Part shown: piece after piece, positions 45,203 through 56,003 of the stretch
How the letters are laid out: each line of letters starts with the position of its first letter
Numbering within the stretch: the stretch's first letter is position 1
Assembly (NCBI GenBank): GCA_037043015.1
Contig: CM073326.1
Span: 9,246,345 to 9,310,344 of the forward strand
DNA length: 64,000 nt
From: Bryum argenteum
Lineage: Eukaryota > Streptophyta > Bryopsida > Bryales > Bryaceae
Direction of reading: 5' to 3'
Made by a program: the position numbers and the translations under genes
Notes under the pieces: model-generated
Databases searched by the model: none
The model's input: the letters and a program-made list of their open reading frames with translations, nothing else
What the model was told of the DNA's origin: nothing

Positions 45203-45670
45203 CTAAGCTAGAAAGTGGGTACTACAGAATCTGCAAACCCAAGCCTTGCAGATGCTCATCATACTTACTGGCTTCTTCTGGCTCTCCTCGCCTGATTCCT
45301 TCTCCTCAGCTGGTTCCACCTCCTCCTCGGATTCCTTGTCCTCCTCCACAATGGCGCTGCACGGCTCCTTAATGCGGAACTGTCTTCGCAATAAGGTGTG
45401 CATGGCGAGCTTGCCGTCGGGCTTTTCTCTAATAGTAATGCGCTCACAGTCACAGCAGTCATCGGAGTTGAGAAACAGCCGGTTAGCGGCGTCGCTCTTG
45501 TCCTGCACCAGATATTCCTGATACGTCCAGTTGACATCGAGCTTCAAGCGATACTCGGAGCCCACTTTGAAGCTGGTGAGCTTGGCGTAACAGTGCCCAC
45601 AACCTACTTTCATTGTAAGCGCCTGGTTAGTGGCGTTGACAATCACTGTGGTAACCTTGGTGTCCAACAT
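45203..45670 (-). CDS. Tandem Cys-rich small protein family, copy 8
   Basis: A single exon encodes 155 aa, starting MLDTKVTTVIVNATNQALTM. Landmarks are GHCYAKLTSFKVG, NWTYQEYLVQDK, NSDDCCDCERITIREK and CKAWVCRFCSTHFLA. The linker is long and acidic (EEDKESEEEVEPAEEKESG). It is closest to copy 12, with which it also shares the upstream region (45.7-46.0 versus 58.4-58.8 kb). A longer in-frame start at 45883 runs through leader sequence and is rejected. Confidence 0.8.
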   Translation of the reverse strand: MLDTKVTTVIVNATNQALTMKVGCGHCYAKLTSFKVGSEYRLKLDVNWTYQEYLVQDKSDAANRLFLNSDDCCDCERITIREKPDGKLAMHTLLRRQFRIKEPCSAIVEEDKESEEEVEPAEEKESGEESQKKPVSMMSICKAWVCRFCSTHFLA

Positions 45671-46811
45671 ACTTGAAGCTTGAAATGGGTTTAATGAGAA
45701 ATGCTTCCAGGAATCGACAATCAAAGCGCGCACAAAAGTATGTAGCAATGGAAGAACAAGCAAGATTTGACAACTTAAATGGAGATCGATCGAAGGAGCG
45801 CTAGATCGGATGAAGAGCTGGTCACTCCAGAAGTGTATTACAAGCTTATATATATCAGAAACATCTGCCAGCACAGCCTGCATACAAAATGCAGACTTCG
45901 GTAACGGCTCAACCGGTGGGCGGAAATGTGCGATTATTGGTATAGACTACAGGCGAAAGTCACCTCGTCTCGCAGTATGGCAGTCGGCATCACCGCCATC
46001 ACCCTGTTACCGAGCCACCCTGTATACTGTATGTACACTGTAGGTCAATCTATATTTGGCGGTCAATGGCCTACGCTATTACCGTAAAGACATGGATGAA
46101 ATGAAATATGGTCAAATTAATTTCGTCCAAACAAGCACATCGGATCAATGATCATAAACAGCGTAGTAATTTTAATTTCCCCCACCACTGAAAATGTTCA
46201 TCATATATGATTGCGAAAGTAGTTCTGTCGCTTTTGGATGTGACAGCTACTTTTCTAGTATGGTGGAGGTGTTTCCAATTTCCTCAATACCAGCACGTTT
46301 TCAATTTCTATGGGGCCATTCCCAAAGTCAGTATGTGGTTCTAATTCATCTTTATTGCAAATTACATCTTTTGTAGATGATATTTAGACTTCATCAGACA
46401 AACAATATGTTAGTAATGTGAAACTTTCTAATTTCTGACCGTTGAATAGTATGGAATGGCCCCACTTCTTTCTAAATGTGTACCAAATATTCGATCCTTC
46501 ATTCTAGTGTAGTATGCCATTTCAAAGTTCAAAGTGCTAAGTGTACAAAGTATTCTTGAGTGAAGTTAGAATATCTACAGAAGTGCTAATTGAAACATGA
46601 GAATTAGTGGTTTACAAAAGAATAAAATAAAAGAGACCCTTTAATGCAATGAGAAAATACAAGAGCCAAAGAGCTTCCTCCGCCATGTCGAAGGTTTGGA
46701 GCATGGAAAACTGTGCCCTCCAGAATAAATTTTCCAATAGAAGCAAGATCAATTTACAGATATGGCACGAGCTCGTAAACGACCACATACGTTGGTACGT
46801 TGGTCATCCTA
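45671..46811. other. Upstream region of copy 8 and spacer
   Basis: The first 400 bases match 58440-58830 upstream of copy 12. The part at 46180-46300 resembles 40510-40600 and 58900-59020. No gene is supported. Confidence 0.5.
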
Positions 46812-46932
46812 CAGTCCCTTGCACGCCCAGAATCTTGCTGGGACACTCCAGTCCCTTGCACGCCCAGAATCTTGCTGGGACACTCCAGTCCCTTGCACGC
46901 CCAGAATTTTGCTGGGACACTCCAGTCCATTG
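46812..46932. repeat. 37-bp minisatellite followed by poly-C
   Basis: The unit beginning CAGTCCCTTGCACGCCCAGA recurs at 46812, 46849 and 46886, with a partial fourth copy at 46923. A run of about 17 C follows. It ends shortly before the start of the duplicated unit at 46960. Confidence 0.85.
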
Positions 46933-46959
46933 CCCCCCCCCCCCCCCCTCCGGATAATC

Positions 46960-47900
46960 GGACACCCTACGGTCCCTAGCGGCCCGGAACCCTGCACGAG
47001 AAAACCTGCAAGGCCCCCCTCACGCTCCTGCTCCAAAACACTACATATTGACCATAACCCTCCACAACCATACTTTACCAATTGCAAGCTAAGTTCACTG
47101 CAGATTGCGTCCATCAGCCATCACTACACTGTCACTTGCAACCGGCCGGTGTTGGGAGCTTCAGCTGGCAACCATAGCAGCAATAGCAGCAGCGGCTCGA
47201 GAGGAGGAACTCGAAGCCAACAGCGCTACTCATCGCCTGTAATTTCTTCATTACTACCAGATCACTAGATCAGTTGTATTTCTTGCTATTGTTATGTATT
47301 CATTTGACTGAGAGTGTTCATTGATAATCGATCAGTTTGAACTGTACATGCATTCTCTTGAATTTCGGATCGAGAGGATACTAACTGTCTTCGGACAAAT
47401 TCAGCGAAAAGGTCTGTGAGTTTAGTGGATGACCATGAGGATTATTGTGCGACTTTGATAAGGGCCACAACTTTTGATTTCTGATTCTAAATGTAGTGAC
47501 AATATCAAGCAATGAATACATTATTAGCGCAGTGCCTGATCGAGTAAATATTCAATGGATGCGATATTTTCAGGAACAATGGGAACGACAACAACATCGC
47601 ACAGCCGCCACCACCACCGCAGCCAAATCCTCAACAAGTGAACTTGAACGTACAAGCTCCTGTGGCTGAAGAGGATCTCGTGTCGAGCTGGTTGATGGAT
47701 CTCCCCAACATTCCAGAGGCAATGATATGGCCCAAACTTCAGTAGCTGCGATCCTGACAAGACGATTTGGAAGCTACCATTGCAGAATAGAATGATCCAA
47801 ACTTGTGTGTTGAGGAGAGGAGTACCATGTCCATTGTACATCAGGTTTTGATGGAATATTTAATATACTACTCGAGCGACTAAGGATTTGTGTACAGTAC
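46960..47900. repeat. Duplicated segment S, copy 1 (uninterrupted)
   Basis: This segment matches 53820-54540 plus 56979-57600. It contains the conserved pieces AACCTGCAAGGC, ACTACATATTGACCATAA, a Gly/Ser-coding stretch near 47160-47230, and a short Pro-rich open stretch near 47590-47790 (QPPPPPQPNPQQVNLNVQAP, then SSWLMDLPNI). The pieces hint at an old gene, but frames and splice sites do not join convincingly. It provides the empty site for the 2.4-kb insertion at 54541. Confidence 0.6.
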
Positions 47901-48802
47901 CCTGGTGTTTTCACGACTCTCAATTGTGGAGTGGAGAAATTTTGAAATCAGAGTGATGTTCTTTATTCCTAGTGTTGATTTTGATTTCAATCTGCTGTAA
48001 CGCGTGCAAATTCAAGCATTTCTGAACCAAGCATTTTTGAACCTCTGAAACCGAAACATGCAATTTCTACCACCTTATTGAAATTGACTGGTCAAATGTT
48101 TGAACATTTTCTTGGACTTTCAATTGCAGGATCTCAAACCTAGTTAACAGCTTAAATACTTTATAAAATTGACATTGGTAGTTTGGTCTATACCATTTGT
48201 GAGTTCAAAGTTGATATGAAACTTTTTTTGGCCATTGTTTGGGAGACATAGTCTACTCTCTGCAAAGGGTGACTTGCAAAGGGTGACTTGATGTTACCCC
48301 CAAAAGTTATGCTCATCAGTTGACCCTAAAAATCGAAGAAAGCTAAAATAACTTTTTTTGCTATAATTTCAGGAAACCTTTATGAAAAAATTATAAGTAA
48401 TTGTTTTCGTACTCAAATTTATAGTCGGTGTTCCTTACACAACAAGGTGTATATGGTAAAATTTCAATCTTTGAACCTTCGTCTAGAAATTTTGCTTCCT
48501 CATACAAATGCACACATCGGCCCAGCTAGTGACTGTCGAATTGCGAACGTTGTGTAGAGCCGAGCGCCACTCCGTGTCGAGACACGGGGGCATTGTCTGT
48601 TTGTTCGAGGTCTCACATCAATAATTGCAGCAATAGAATGAAGCATAGCCTTCGAACTATAAAAAGTTGTTCACAGGATAATTACAGCACTGTCGATCAG
48701 AATGGAGCTGGCAGTGGGGTATCAATTTTCTGTGCAACTTCACGGATGTAGATCATTATATATCAATTTTCCTCACAATGTGTAAGGATCGATTGGCAGT
48801 AT
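47901..48802. other. Spacer and downstream region of copy 9
   Basis: No gene is supported. From 48490 to 48600 there is a copy of the upstream region of copy 5 (GGCCCAGCTAGTGAC, GTTGTGTAGAGCCGAGCGCC), joined directly to the downstream part of copy 9. The same junction occurs at 57650-57760, which marks both as duplicates of one rearranged ancestor. Confidence 0.5.
48688..48716 (-). other. Conserved downstream hairpin of copy 9
   Basis: This is the family hairpin with a weakened stem: on the plus strand GAGCTGGCAGTG replaces GAGATCGCAGTG. It lies about 90 bases after the stop of copy 9. Confidence 0.5.
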
Positions 48803-49246
48803 CTATCTCGAGGCTAGAAAGTGGGTTCTACAAAATCTGCAAACCCAAGCCTTGCAGATGCTCATGATCATACTTACTGACATCTGCTGCTGGCTCTCCT
48901 CAGCTGGTTCCTTGTCTTCCTCCAAAATGGCGCTGCAAGGCACCCGACTGCGGAACTGGCTTCGCAATGGAGTATGTATGGCAAGCTTGCCGTCGGGCTT
49001 TTCCTCGATAGTAATGCGCTCACAGTCGCAGCAGTCATCGGACCTGAGGAACAGCCTGTTAGCGGCGTCACTCTTGTCGTGCACCAGAAAATCCTGGTAC
49101 GTCCAGTTGACATCGATCTTCAATCCGTACTGGGAGCCCACTGTGAAGCTGGTCAGCTTAGCGTAGCAGTGCTGGCTGCCCACTTTCATGGTGAGCCTGT
49201 GCTCAGTGGCGTTGACAATCACTGTGGTCACCTTGGTGTCGATCAT
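48803..49246 (-). CDS. Tandem Cys-rich small protein family, copy 9
   Basis: A single exon encodes 147 aa, starting MIDTKVTTVIVNATEHRLTM. Distinct residues include FTVGSQYGLKIDVNWTYQDF, VHDKSDAANRLF and RSDDCCDCERI. The C terminus is CKAWVCRFCRTHFLASR, two residues longer than its relatives. The linker is EEDKEPAEESQQQM. The frame is intact. Confidence 0.8.
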   Translation of the reverse strand: MIDTKVTTVIVNATEHRLTMKVGSQHCYAKLTSFTVGSQYGLKIDVNWTYQDFLVHDKSDAANRLFLRSDDCCDCERITIEEKPDGKLAIHTPLRSQFRSRVPCSAILEEDKEPAEESQQQMSVSMIMSICKAWVCRFCRTHFLASR

Positions 49247-50339
49247 ACTTGTACATAGCTTGAAACGAAGCCCGTGACAAATACACTGGGATGTCTGAAT
49301 GCACCCTCACGACTGTACCGAACAAGGCACCCGCGAGTTTGTCTGGATTCGACTAGGCACTGGAGTTGAATGAGATTGGTACTCTAAGAAATCTATTATG
49401 TAGTCGAAATCACTTGGTGGTGAAACATTTGTAAGCTTCCACGAGGAGGTTCGCCTGCGACGGAAACGCTCGTCGGCCCCGACTTTTAAATAGTCTGTGC
49501 ACACGGGTGCGGACACAACAGGAGTGGACCCCACATGGAAGTTATTCTATGTTCATGCTTATGCTAGGCTGGTGCCGGATTCACTGTGCAAATCAATCAC
49601 CTCATTTGACGAAAGAATATTGAAGTAGAAGGTGGGAATATCTGTAATACCTCGCAAAGAAAAAAATGATTTCTAATTCCTATGTGAGTTGAAATTGAGC
49701 TTTCAGTGGAGGAAATAAATGAGAGTTTTCAGTACGATACTTGAATAGTTTCATTGCTTTCAATTAGACTATTCTGAGCAGTTTATTCTTTTGCAATTGG
49801 TGGTAATTTGTAGGGGTATATGTGTGATCCGTCCGACACTTCTGGAGCAGAAGTGCATGATATTCATAGTATATATAATGAGAGAATCTCATGAAAAGTC
49901 AGATAAAGTTGACTCAGTGTGGTATGACGACTACATACCGATTAATTTTCGATAGGTAGACTGTCAGTCACCTCCAAAACGTGATATACCAACACTGAAT
50001 ATAAATGAGAAATGTCTCCACCTATTTAAGATCCGGTCAATTGTAAGAAAAGAACAATTTTAAGATCAGCAAGGTACCCCTGCCTAAACCTCAATGCTTC
50101 AATGGAGCATGTATGTCTAGCAGGAGGAGATAGTGCGAGGCAACGGACACGATGTAGAGGTTTCTGAAACCCTCTACATTGTGTCAATTGGTGTCGAATA
50201 ATACATGAATAATCTACAGCACTGCTCGATCGTCCAATCGGACCTAGCAGTTGCATGGCTCTCTCTTTTCTATACAACTTTGACAGCAGAAAGGTATCAA
50301 TCTTCTATACAATGTGGGATCGAATGGCAGTGCCCACCT
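49247..50339. other. Upstream region of copy 9 and spacer
   Basis: The leader of copy 9 resembles that of copy 10 (AGCTTGAAA.GAAGCCCGTG shared). The rest has no supported gene. Near 50218-50300 lies the downstream region of copy 10 with a diverged hairpin. Confidence 0.5.
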
Positions 50340-51705
50340 CTAAGCTAGAAAGTAAGTTCTACAGAATTTGCACGCCCACGCCCTGCAGATGCTCATCAAA
50401 TTTTCTACCTTCTGCTGGCTCTCCTCAGTTGGTTCCTTCTTCTCCTCCACAATGACACTGCAAGGCTGCTGACTGCGGAACTGATGGAGCAGCAGAGTGT
50501 TGACGGTCAGCTTGCCGGTTTCGGGGTTTTCCTCGATGGTGATGCGCTCACAGTCGCAGCAGTCGTCAGAAATAAGGATTACCTGGTTGGCGGTGTTGCC
50601 CTTGTCTTGCACCAGAAATTCCTGATACGTCCAGTTCACGTCGAGCTTCAACCGATACTCGGAGCCCACTTTGAAGCTGGTCAGCTTGGCGTAGCAGTTT
50701 CGGTTGCCCACTCTCATGACGAGTCCCTGCTTGGTGGCGTTAACCCCTAAAAATCCAGGAAAACCGATTCGGTTTTCTGAGATTTCGGGCAGCTCATTTT
50801 AAGCATATAAATTGATATTTTTGCCTAAGATTTTTATTGGGTGCTCCCCATACAGTAATGTGTATGTGGTAAAATTTTCAAAGTCAAATTTTAATTTTAT
50901 AACCTTCACCTCAAAATTTTAGGTTTCAAGTCCAAAACGGGCAGTTTAAAATAATTTTTTTTATTTAATTTTTTTTTAGAAATATGTTCATTACCAAATT
51001 ACTATTCAAATTCCGAAGTGCCCAAAGTCAAAAAGTTTACCAATTTTACAAGGGCAGCCTCCAAAACTTTCAAAAACAATCTTCACAATTTCTAGTAATT
51101 TTACAATTTTTTCTTTCAAAAATTGCCAAAATTCGAGATTTTGGATTTTTTCCAAGATTTTTTTTTTCAAAATTCACATTATCATAAATGCACCTTCTCA
51201 CCGTCAAGATTTTTCTCAAACTAAATATATCATACGTGGTGCTTGTTTTACTATATGGTTGTTTTTAGACCTTCTTTCATAAAATATTTTACATTAAGGT
51301 CAAAAAGTGGAATCGGTCTCTAAAATTTTTCATGAGCATACCCAACTTGATTACCTACATGAAAAAAAATGAGGGAAAAATATTTGGAATAACAATCATC
51401 AAGTTGCCCTTGGCACCATTTAGACAATGCCTCTCACGCAACGGCAAAAAAAAGTGTTGGTCAAACTTTGATTGTTATGATCTCACAAATGACAAACATC
51501 CAACGGTTGAAATTTTGACCAGTCCTTTGTATACAAGTTAAGTACAAGATCTTACGGTTCAAAGTCTTAAACCGGAAAAAAAAGTTTCTCCATTTCCCCA
51601 TTTCCCAACGAAGGTGAAAAATGGCAGTTTTTGGTTCTGGAGGTCGAGGAAACCCCTGGATTTTTAGGGGTTAACGATCACTGTGGTCACCTTGGTATCA
51701 ATCAT
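50340..51705 (-). pseudogene. Family copy 10, coding sequence split by element D
   Basis: The start codon and first 12 codons lie at 51705-51671 (MIDTKVTTVIVN); the remainder, from ATKQGLVM onward, lies at 50743-50340. Between them sits the 927-bp element D plus a duplicated TTAA. The remainder keeps NCYAKLTSFKVG, NWTYQEFLVQDK, SDDCCDCERITIEENPETG, TVNTLL and CRAWACKFCRTYFLA with no further damage. An internal Met at 50717 could start a protein lacking about 20 N-terminal residues. Unless the element is spliced out, the gene is broken. It groups with copy 11 by the (E/D)TGKLTVNTLL block. Confidence 0.8.
50744..51670. mobile_element. TTAA-site element D, 927 bp, inside family copy 10
   Basis: The ends are CCCCTAAAAATCCAGG at 50744-50759 and the exact inverted copy CCTGGATTTTTAGGGG at 51655-51670, a 16-bp perfect TIR. 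TTAA lies on both sides (50740-50743 and 51671-51674). Every intact paralog runs GTGGCGTT.ACxATCACTG through this place with no insert, so both the insertion and its borders are clear. The interior is AT-rich with no transposase recognised. Confidence 0.9.
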
Positions 51706-52915
51706 ACTTGTAGCTTGAAAGGAAGCCCGTGCCAATATAGGAATGTCTGAACTACACTCAAGGGACTCTGTTCTGTGAGGCACCCGGAAATTTGTAAGAA
51801 CTCGAGTACAGAAGTAACGATTGAATTTGAGATAGTGACTACGAAGAATGTTTTTGTAGTCAGGTCCACTTGCTTGGAAGGATAGTCGGTGAGGAATCGC
51901 GACTGCAGGGAACTTATGCTAATCGGTCAGACTGGTAGACAGAGCAGACTATTGCAGACACCTTCCCGACCTTGAGACTTTGACTTAGTCCACCGCATAT
52001 GAATTGTTACTCTGTTTTCGGCAGAGGTACTATAGCCGGGATGCTGGATCCACTGTTGGAATCGGAGGATATAACCTAATTTGCGTCTATCAATAGTGAT
52101 TGAAGTGAGAAATATAATAAAGAGTTATCAAGCACATCAAGGGTTTCTCTTTAGAAAAGTAATGCTATAGCAGTTCAAGCACTAGAGATCTAAGGAATTT
52201 GTTATATTGGACTCGTGTTTCGGAGATTATGAATTGGTTGTTTCAAAGTTTCAAATTCGTAGAAGAGGTTCATGGTCCTTCTTAGCCTATACTTGCCTTT
52301 TCAGAGAAGAAATTCGGTCACATCAACAGTTGCCGAAACTGAGATACATTTACATGGTGCGGGAGTCGCAAGATTCCTGATATGTTTCCAAAAACTCTTC
52401 ACAGTTGGAGGCATCGCAATTGTTTCACAAAGAGTGATCTTTGCAGTGATAATTGCACAGTTGAGAGTACAGAAATACGGTATTCAAAGGCCGAGTTTTA
52501 AAAAGCGCATGTGATTATACCAATATTTGAAATGGTAGTACTGGCTGGATTCGTATAACGACTTCGAGCCATTTCGAAACCGGTGAATTAACTTGCTCGA
52601 AACCAAGAATATTAAACGCTTACGAAAAGCCTCCAGCAAACATGGCCACCCAAAAACCTCAAAGCCTTGGTTGAGCATGACTGCCAAGCAGGAGTCAGAT
52701 AATGAGAGACAACAGACACAATGAAAGAGCTAATTACAGACCAGAGTTTTTGGGTAAAATTTGATACAAGATTGATTTACAGAGCGCGCTGGTGATCCCA
52801 TGGGGACTCGGAGTGTGAATATCTTTACAACTATCTCTACAATTGTGCGGTATCATTTTTCTATACAATGTGATCGTATGCACAGGGATCAACAAAGTGG
52901 GCACTTTGTCCACCT
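51706..52915. other. Upstream region of copy 10 and spacer
   Basis: After the copy 10 leader I see AT-rich DNA with no supported gene. The final 100 bases are the downstream region of copy 11 (GTATCATTTTTCTATACAAT). Confidence 0.45.
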
Positions 52916-53341
52916 CTAGACGAGAAAGTAAGTTCTACAAAATTTGAACACCCAAGCCTTGCAGCTTCTCATCACATTTGATGCCATCTCCTCAGGAGGT
53001 TCCTTGTCTTCCTCTAGAATGGTGCTGCAAGGCTCTTGGCTGCGGAACTGATGGCGCAGCAAAGTGTTAACGGTCAGCTTGCCGGTGTCGGGGTTTTCCT
53101 GGATGGTGATGCGCTCACAGTCGCAGCAGTCGTCAGAGTTGAGAAACACTCGGTTGGCGTGGTCGCTCTTGTCCTGCACCAGAAACTCCTGGTACGTCCA
53201 GTTGATATCAAGCTGCATGTGGTACTCGGCGCCCACTTTGACGCTGGTGAGCTTGGCATAGCAGTGCCGATTGCCCGCTTTCATTGTGATCCCTTGCTTG
53301 GTGGCGTTCACGATCACTGTGGTCACCTTGGTATCCATCAT
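52916..53341 (-). CDS. Tandem Cys-rich small protein family, copy 11
   Basis: A single exon encodes 141 aa, starting MMDTKVTTVIVNATKQGITM. It has AGNRHCYAKLTSVKVGAEY, DINWTYQEFLVQDKSDHANR, NSDDCCDCERITIQENPDTG and TVNTLLRHQF. The C terminus is CKAWVFKFCRTYFLV, so one of the conserved Cys residues is Phe. The linker is the shortest of the intact copies (EEDKEPPEEMASN). It forms a subgroup with copy 10. Confidence 0.8.
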   Translation of the reverse strand: MMDTKVTTVIVNATKQGITMKAGNRHCYAKLTSVKVGAEYHMQLDINWTYQEFLVQDKSDHANRVFLNSDDCCDCERITIQENPDTGKLTVNTLLRHQFRSQEPCSTILEEDKEPPEEMASNVMRSCKAWVFKFCRTYFLV

Positions 53342-53819
53342 CGTTGTAGCTTGCAGTAAATCCCCACCAGGTAATTGTGTGCCTGAACCGCGAATCGATT
53401 GAAGCAACCTGGCTCAGTAGGGTTTGAGGCTTGATTGTATGAAATTCGAGAAGAGCAGTAGCGCTGGAATGAGATTTTCACTTCTAAGATTCTGGATGTG
53501 ATTGAGCTACTAGTCTGGTCGATTTATATAACTTCAAGCAGATGACTTGTTTGTGTGGGTAAGCTTGTCGGCAAGGATCGGAGCAGACGCGCGTAACTAC
53601 TGATTTGCCGACTTCACCAAATCGTAGAAACAGGGGTTCTGGATGAATGTCGGACCAAGGGATGTGGCTGAATGTCGGACCAAGGCGGGGATGTGGCTGA
53701 ATGTCGGACCAAAGGATGTGGATGAATGTCGGACCATTAGTCTCGAATGAATGTCGAACCAAGGGTTTTGGATGATCGTTAATTGTTTAACTCCGTCTGT
53801 AACGTCGGAGCCCATCACT
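53342..53819. other. Upstream region of copy 11 with a simple repeat
   Basis: The leader of copy 11 is followed from about 53640 to 53776 by five imperfect repeats of a unit containing GAATGTCGGACCAAGG. Confidence 0.55.
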
Positions 53820-53950
53820 AGCGGCCCCGAACTTTGCAGGGCACGACTCCGAACATTGCAGGGACCGGCCCCGAACTTTGCAGGGACCGGCCCCGAACTT
53901 TGCATGGAGCCGCCCCGAACTTTGCAGGGACCGGCCCCGAACTTTGCAGG
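53820..53950. repeat. About 20-bp minisatellite
   Basis: The unit CGGCCCCGAACTTTGCAGGG recurs about six times with small changes. It sits at the start of duplicated segment S copy 2, where copy 1 has GCGGCCCGGAACCCTGCACG, so a single ancestral unit has expanded here. Confidence 0.8.
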
Positions 53951-54938
53951 GGAACCTGCAAGGCTCCCCACGCTCCTGCTCCTAACACTACATATTGACC
54001 ATAATCATATCATCGACTGCCTCCACAAGCACACTTTACCAAGCTAAGTTCACTGCAGATTGCGTCCATCAGCCATCACTACACTAACTTTCACTTGCAA
54101 CCGGCCTGTGTTGAGAGCTTCAGCTGGCAACCATGGCAGCAATAGCAGCATCGGCTCGAGAGGAGGAACTCGAAGCCAACAGTTCTACTTATCGCCTGTA
54201 ATTTCTTCATTACTACTAGATCACTAGATCAGTTGTATTTCTTGCTAAATATTAGTACGTATTGACTGAGAGTGTTCAGTGACAATCGATCAGTTTGAAC
54301 TGTACTGTACATTTATTCTCTTGAATTTCGGAGAGGATACTGACTTCGGACAAAGTCAGTGAAATTAAAGGTCTGTGAGTTTCGTGGATGACCATGAGAA
54401 TTGTTGTGCGACTGTGATACGGGCCACAACCTTTGATTTCTGATTCTAAATGTAGTGACAGTATCAAGCAAGTCATTACTAGTGCCAAGTCATTACTAGT
54501 GCCTGATCGAGTAAATATTCAATAGATGCGATGTTTTCAGGATCCTACAAGTATTCAACCCCCATAACAACGTTTGAGGAACAACGTTTGAACAACGTTT
54601 GGCATTCTTAAGTACTTTTGAGTACTTGATGAACGAACCCTCATATTTACAACGTTTGTGAGAAACATTGTGTTCCCAGAGGTAGGCTCCTTGTTCCCCA
54701 CGAGAGAACAAGGAGGAGTAAAAGAATTATGACATTCTGGCGGAGTCTGGAAGTCTGATAAATTTCGAGAAGCGTCGATGACTTCGACTTCGACCAGGAC
54801 CTTAACCCTAAGTGTCGAGAAGCCTCGATGACTTCGACTTCGACCAGGAAGTCCCGAGGTTAGGGTTTGGATCTGCTAGAGATCGCTCGCAATTTCATCG
54901 TCCTTTGAATCTGCAGGAGCCTGAGCTTCTGAGAGTCT

Positions 54939-55821
54939 ATGGCGAGCGAATCTGACGGCAGATGCAAGAAGTGGCTGTCGGACATTATCGAGCTTAATTT
55001 CATCACTGGGGCGGATGCGGTCCAAAATATCACACACGAAATTACCGCTGTGGACGAGCATTTGAAAACTCTGGTAAGTACAGCGATTGTAGAGTGAACA
55101 TTTTGCAAGCTTCTTGTACTTAATCGATCTAATTTACAAAGTACGACCTGCATTTAGCCTCTAGAATGGACTTGATTACTTTGGTAGTATCAGAATACTT
55201 GTTTGCGCAATTGTAATGCAATCAGTGGCTGAGGTTTTGTTGTCTTACTCTGCCAAGATTGCAGAGATTCCGAAGCTCATCACCGGCTGCAATGAATTCA
55301 TGGAAGATGCACAGCAGATATTGGAGAAGCGACAGCTTAATCGAACTTTGCTCGCGAATCATAGCTCGCTTTTGGATTTATTGGAGATTCCACAACTCAT
55401 GGACACGTGAGTGAATGTGTGAAGGTTGCAGTGTAGAAAAACACTTCCGAGTTCCTTTAGTTCGGAGATCGTAGAGTGAGATTTCTTCTACGTTCTTCGG
55501 AATTTGGTGATTGGCCTGGTATGTTAGTATTTTAGACTCAAGAGCATTCTTTGATCGTGCAGATGTGTTTGAAATGGAAATTATGACGAAGCTCTTGATC
55601 TTGAAGCGTTTGTCCCAAAATTGGCAACGATGCATTCAAGGTATGTATCGTATCACGTGTGTTACCACATCAGTAACAACGTTTGCGGCGACCTGATTTT
55701 TAAACTCTCGTTTTTTATGAGATGCAGACTTCCTGTTATTCAATCTCTAGAGGCGGATGTAAGGCAGAGAACTCAATCATTGCTTGCTCAAATTCTGCAA
55801 CGCTTGAGATCAAACATTCCG
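54939..55821 (+). pseudogene. COG8: COG8 gene fragment with in-frame stop
   Basis: Four exons keep correct splice sites and phase: 54939-55073, 55258-55406, 55563-55640 and 55728-55821. They encode the N-terminal part of conserved oligomeric Golgi complex subunit 8: FITGADAV, the block LANHSSLLDLLEIPQLMDTC, then [14 protein letters not shown], then [20 protein letters not shown] and LRSNIP. COG8 belongs to the lobe B of the Golgi tethering complex. TGA at 55570-55572 stands where an Arg codon is expected, between TCV and NGNYDE, one C-to-T change from CGA. The conserved exons after LRSNI are absent, and the N-terminal helix region is shortened. It lies within the 2.4-kb insertion, so it is a captured fragment rather than the native gene. 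Confidence 0.85.
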
Positions 55822-56003
55822 GTGAGTTTCATATCAAATCCACGTGTGTAGTGACAGTTTGGCATCAGGTTAAGTGCCATTTGGTGATCTTCTGTTAAGA
55901 GTGCAGGCGCACCTCATAAACGGCTAACTTCGATCATTCTTGTAACTTTGCGTGTAGTTGACATAATGTTAACCCTAAGGAAGCACTGTACGCGTCTCAG
56001 GCA

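Noticed and set aside
45671-45883. N-terminal extensions of family copies 4, 5, 8 and 12 from upstream in-frame Met codons
   Set aside because: The extensions are not alike in protein sequence between paralogs, lie in leader DNA that is shared by copies in which the frame is closed, and all copies have a Met at the start of the conserved core.
46812-46932. CRISPR-like repeat array
   Set aside because: The 37-bp units follow each other directly without spacers, in a eukaryotic context; it is a minisatellite.
46762-47268. 168-aa open frame through the 37-bp minisatellite
   Set aside because: Its first half is the translation of the tandem repeat and poly-C run, and the frame is not kept in the paralogous segment at 53.8-54.2 kb.
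53820-54047. Open frame through the 20-bp CGGCCCCGAACTTTGCAGGG repeat as a repeat protein
   Set aside because: The repeat is not a multiple of three with a constant frame, and no start or splice context supports translation.
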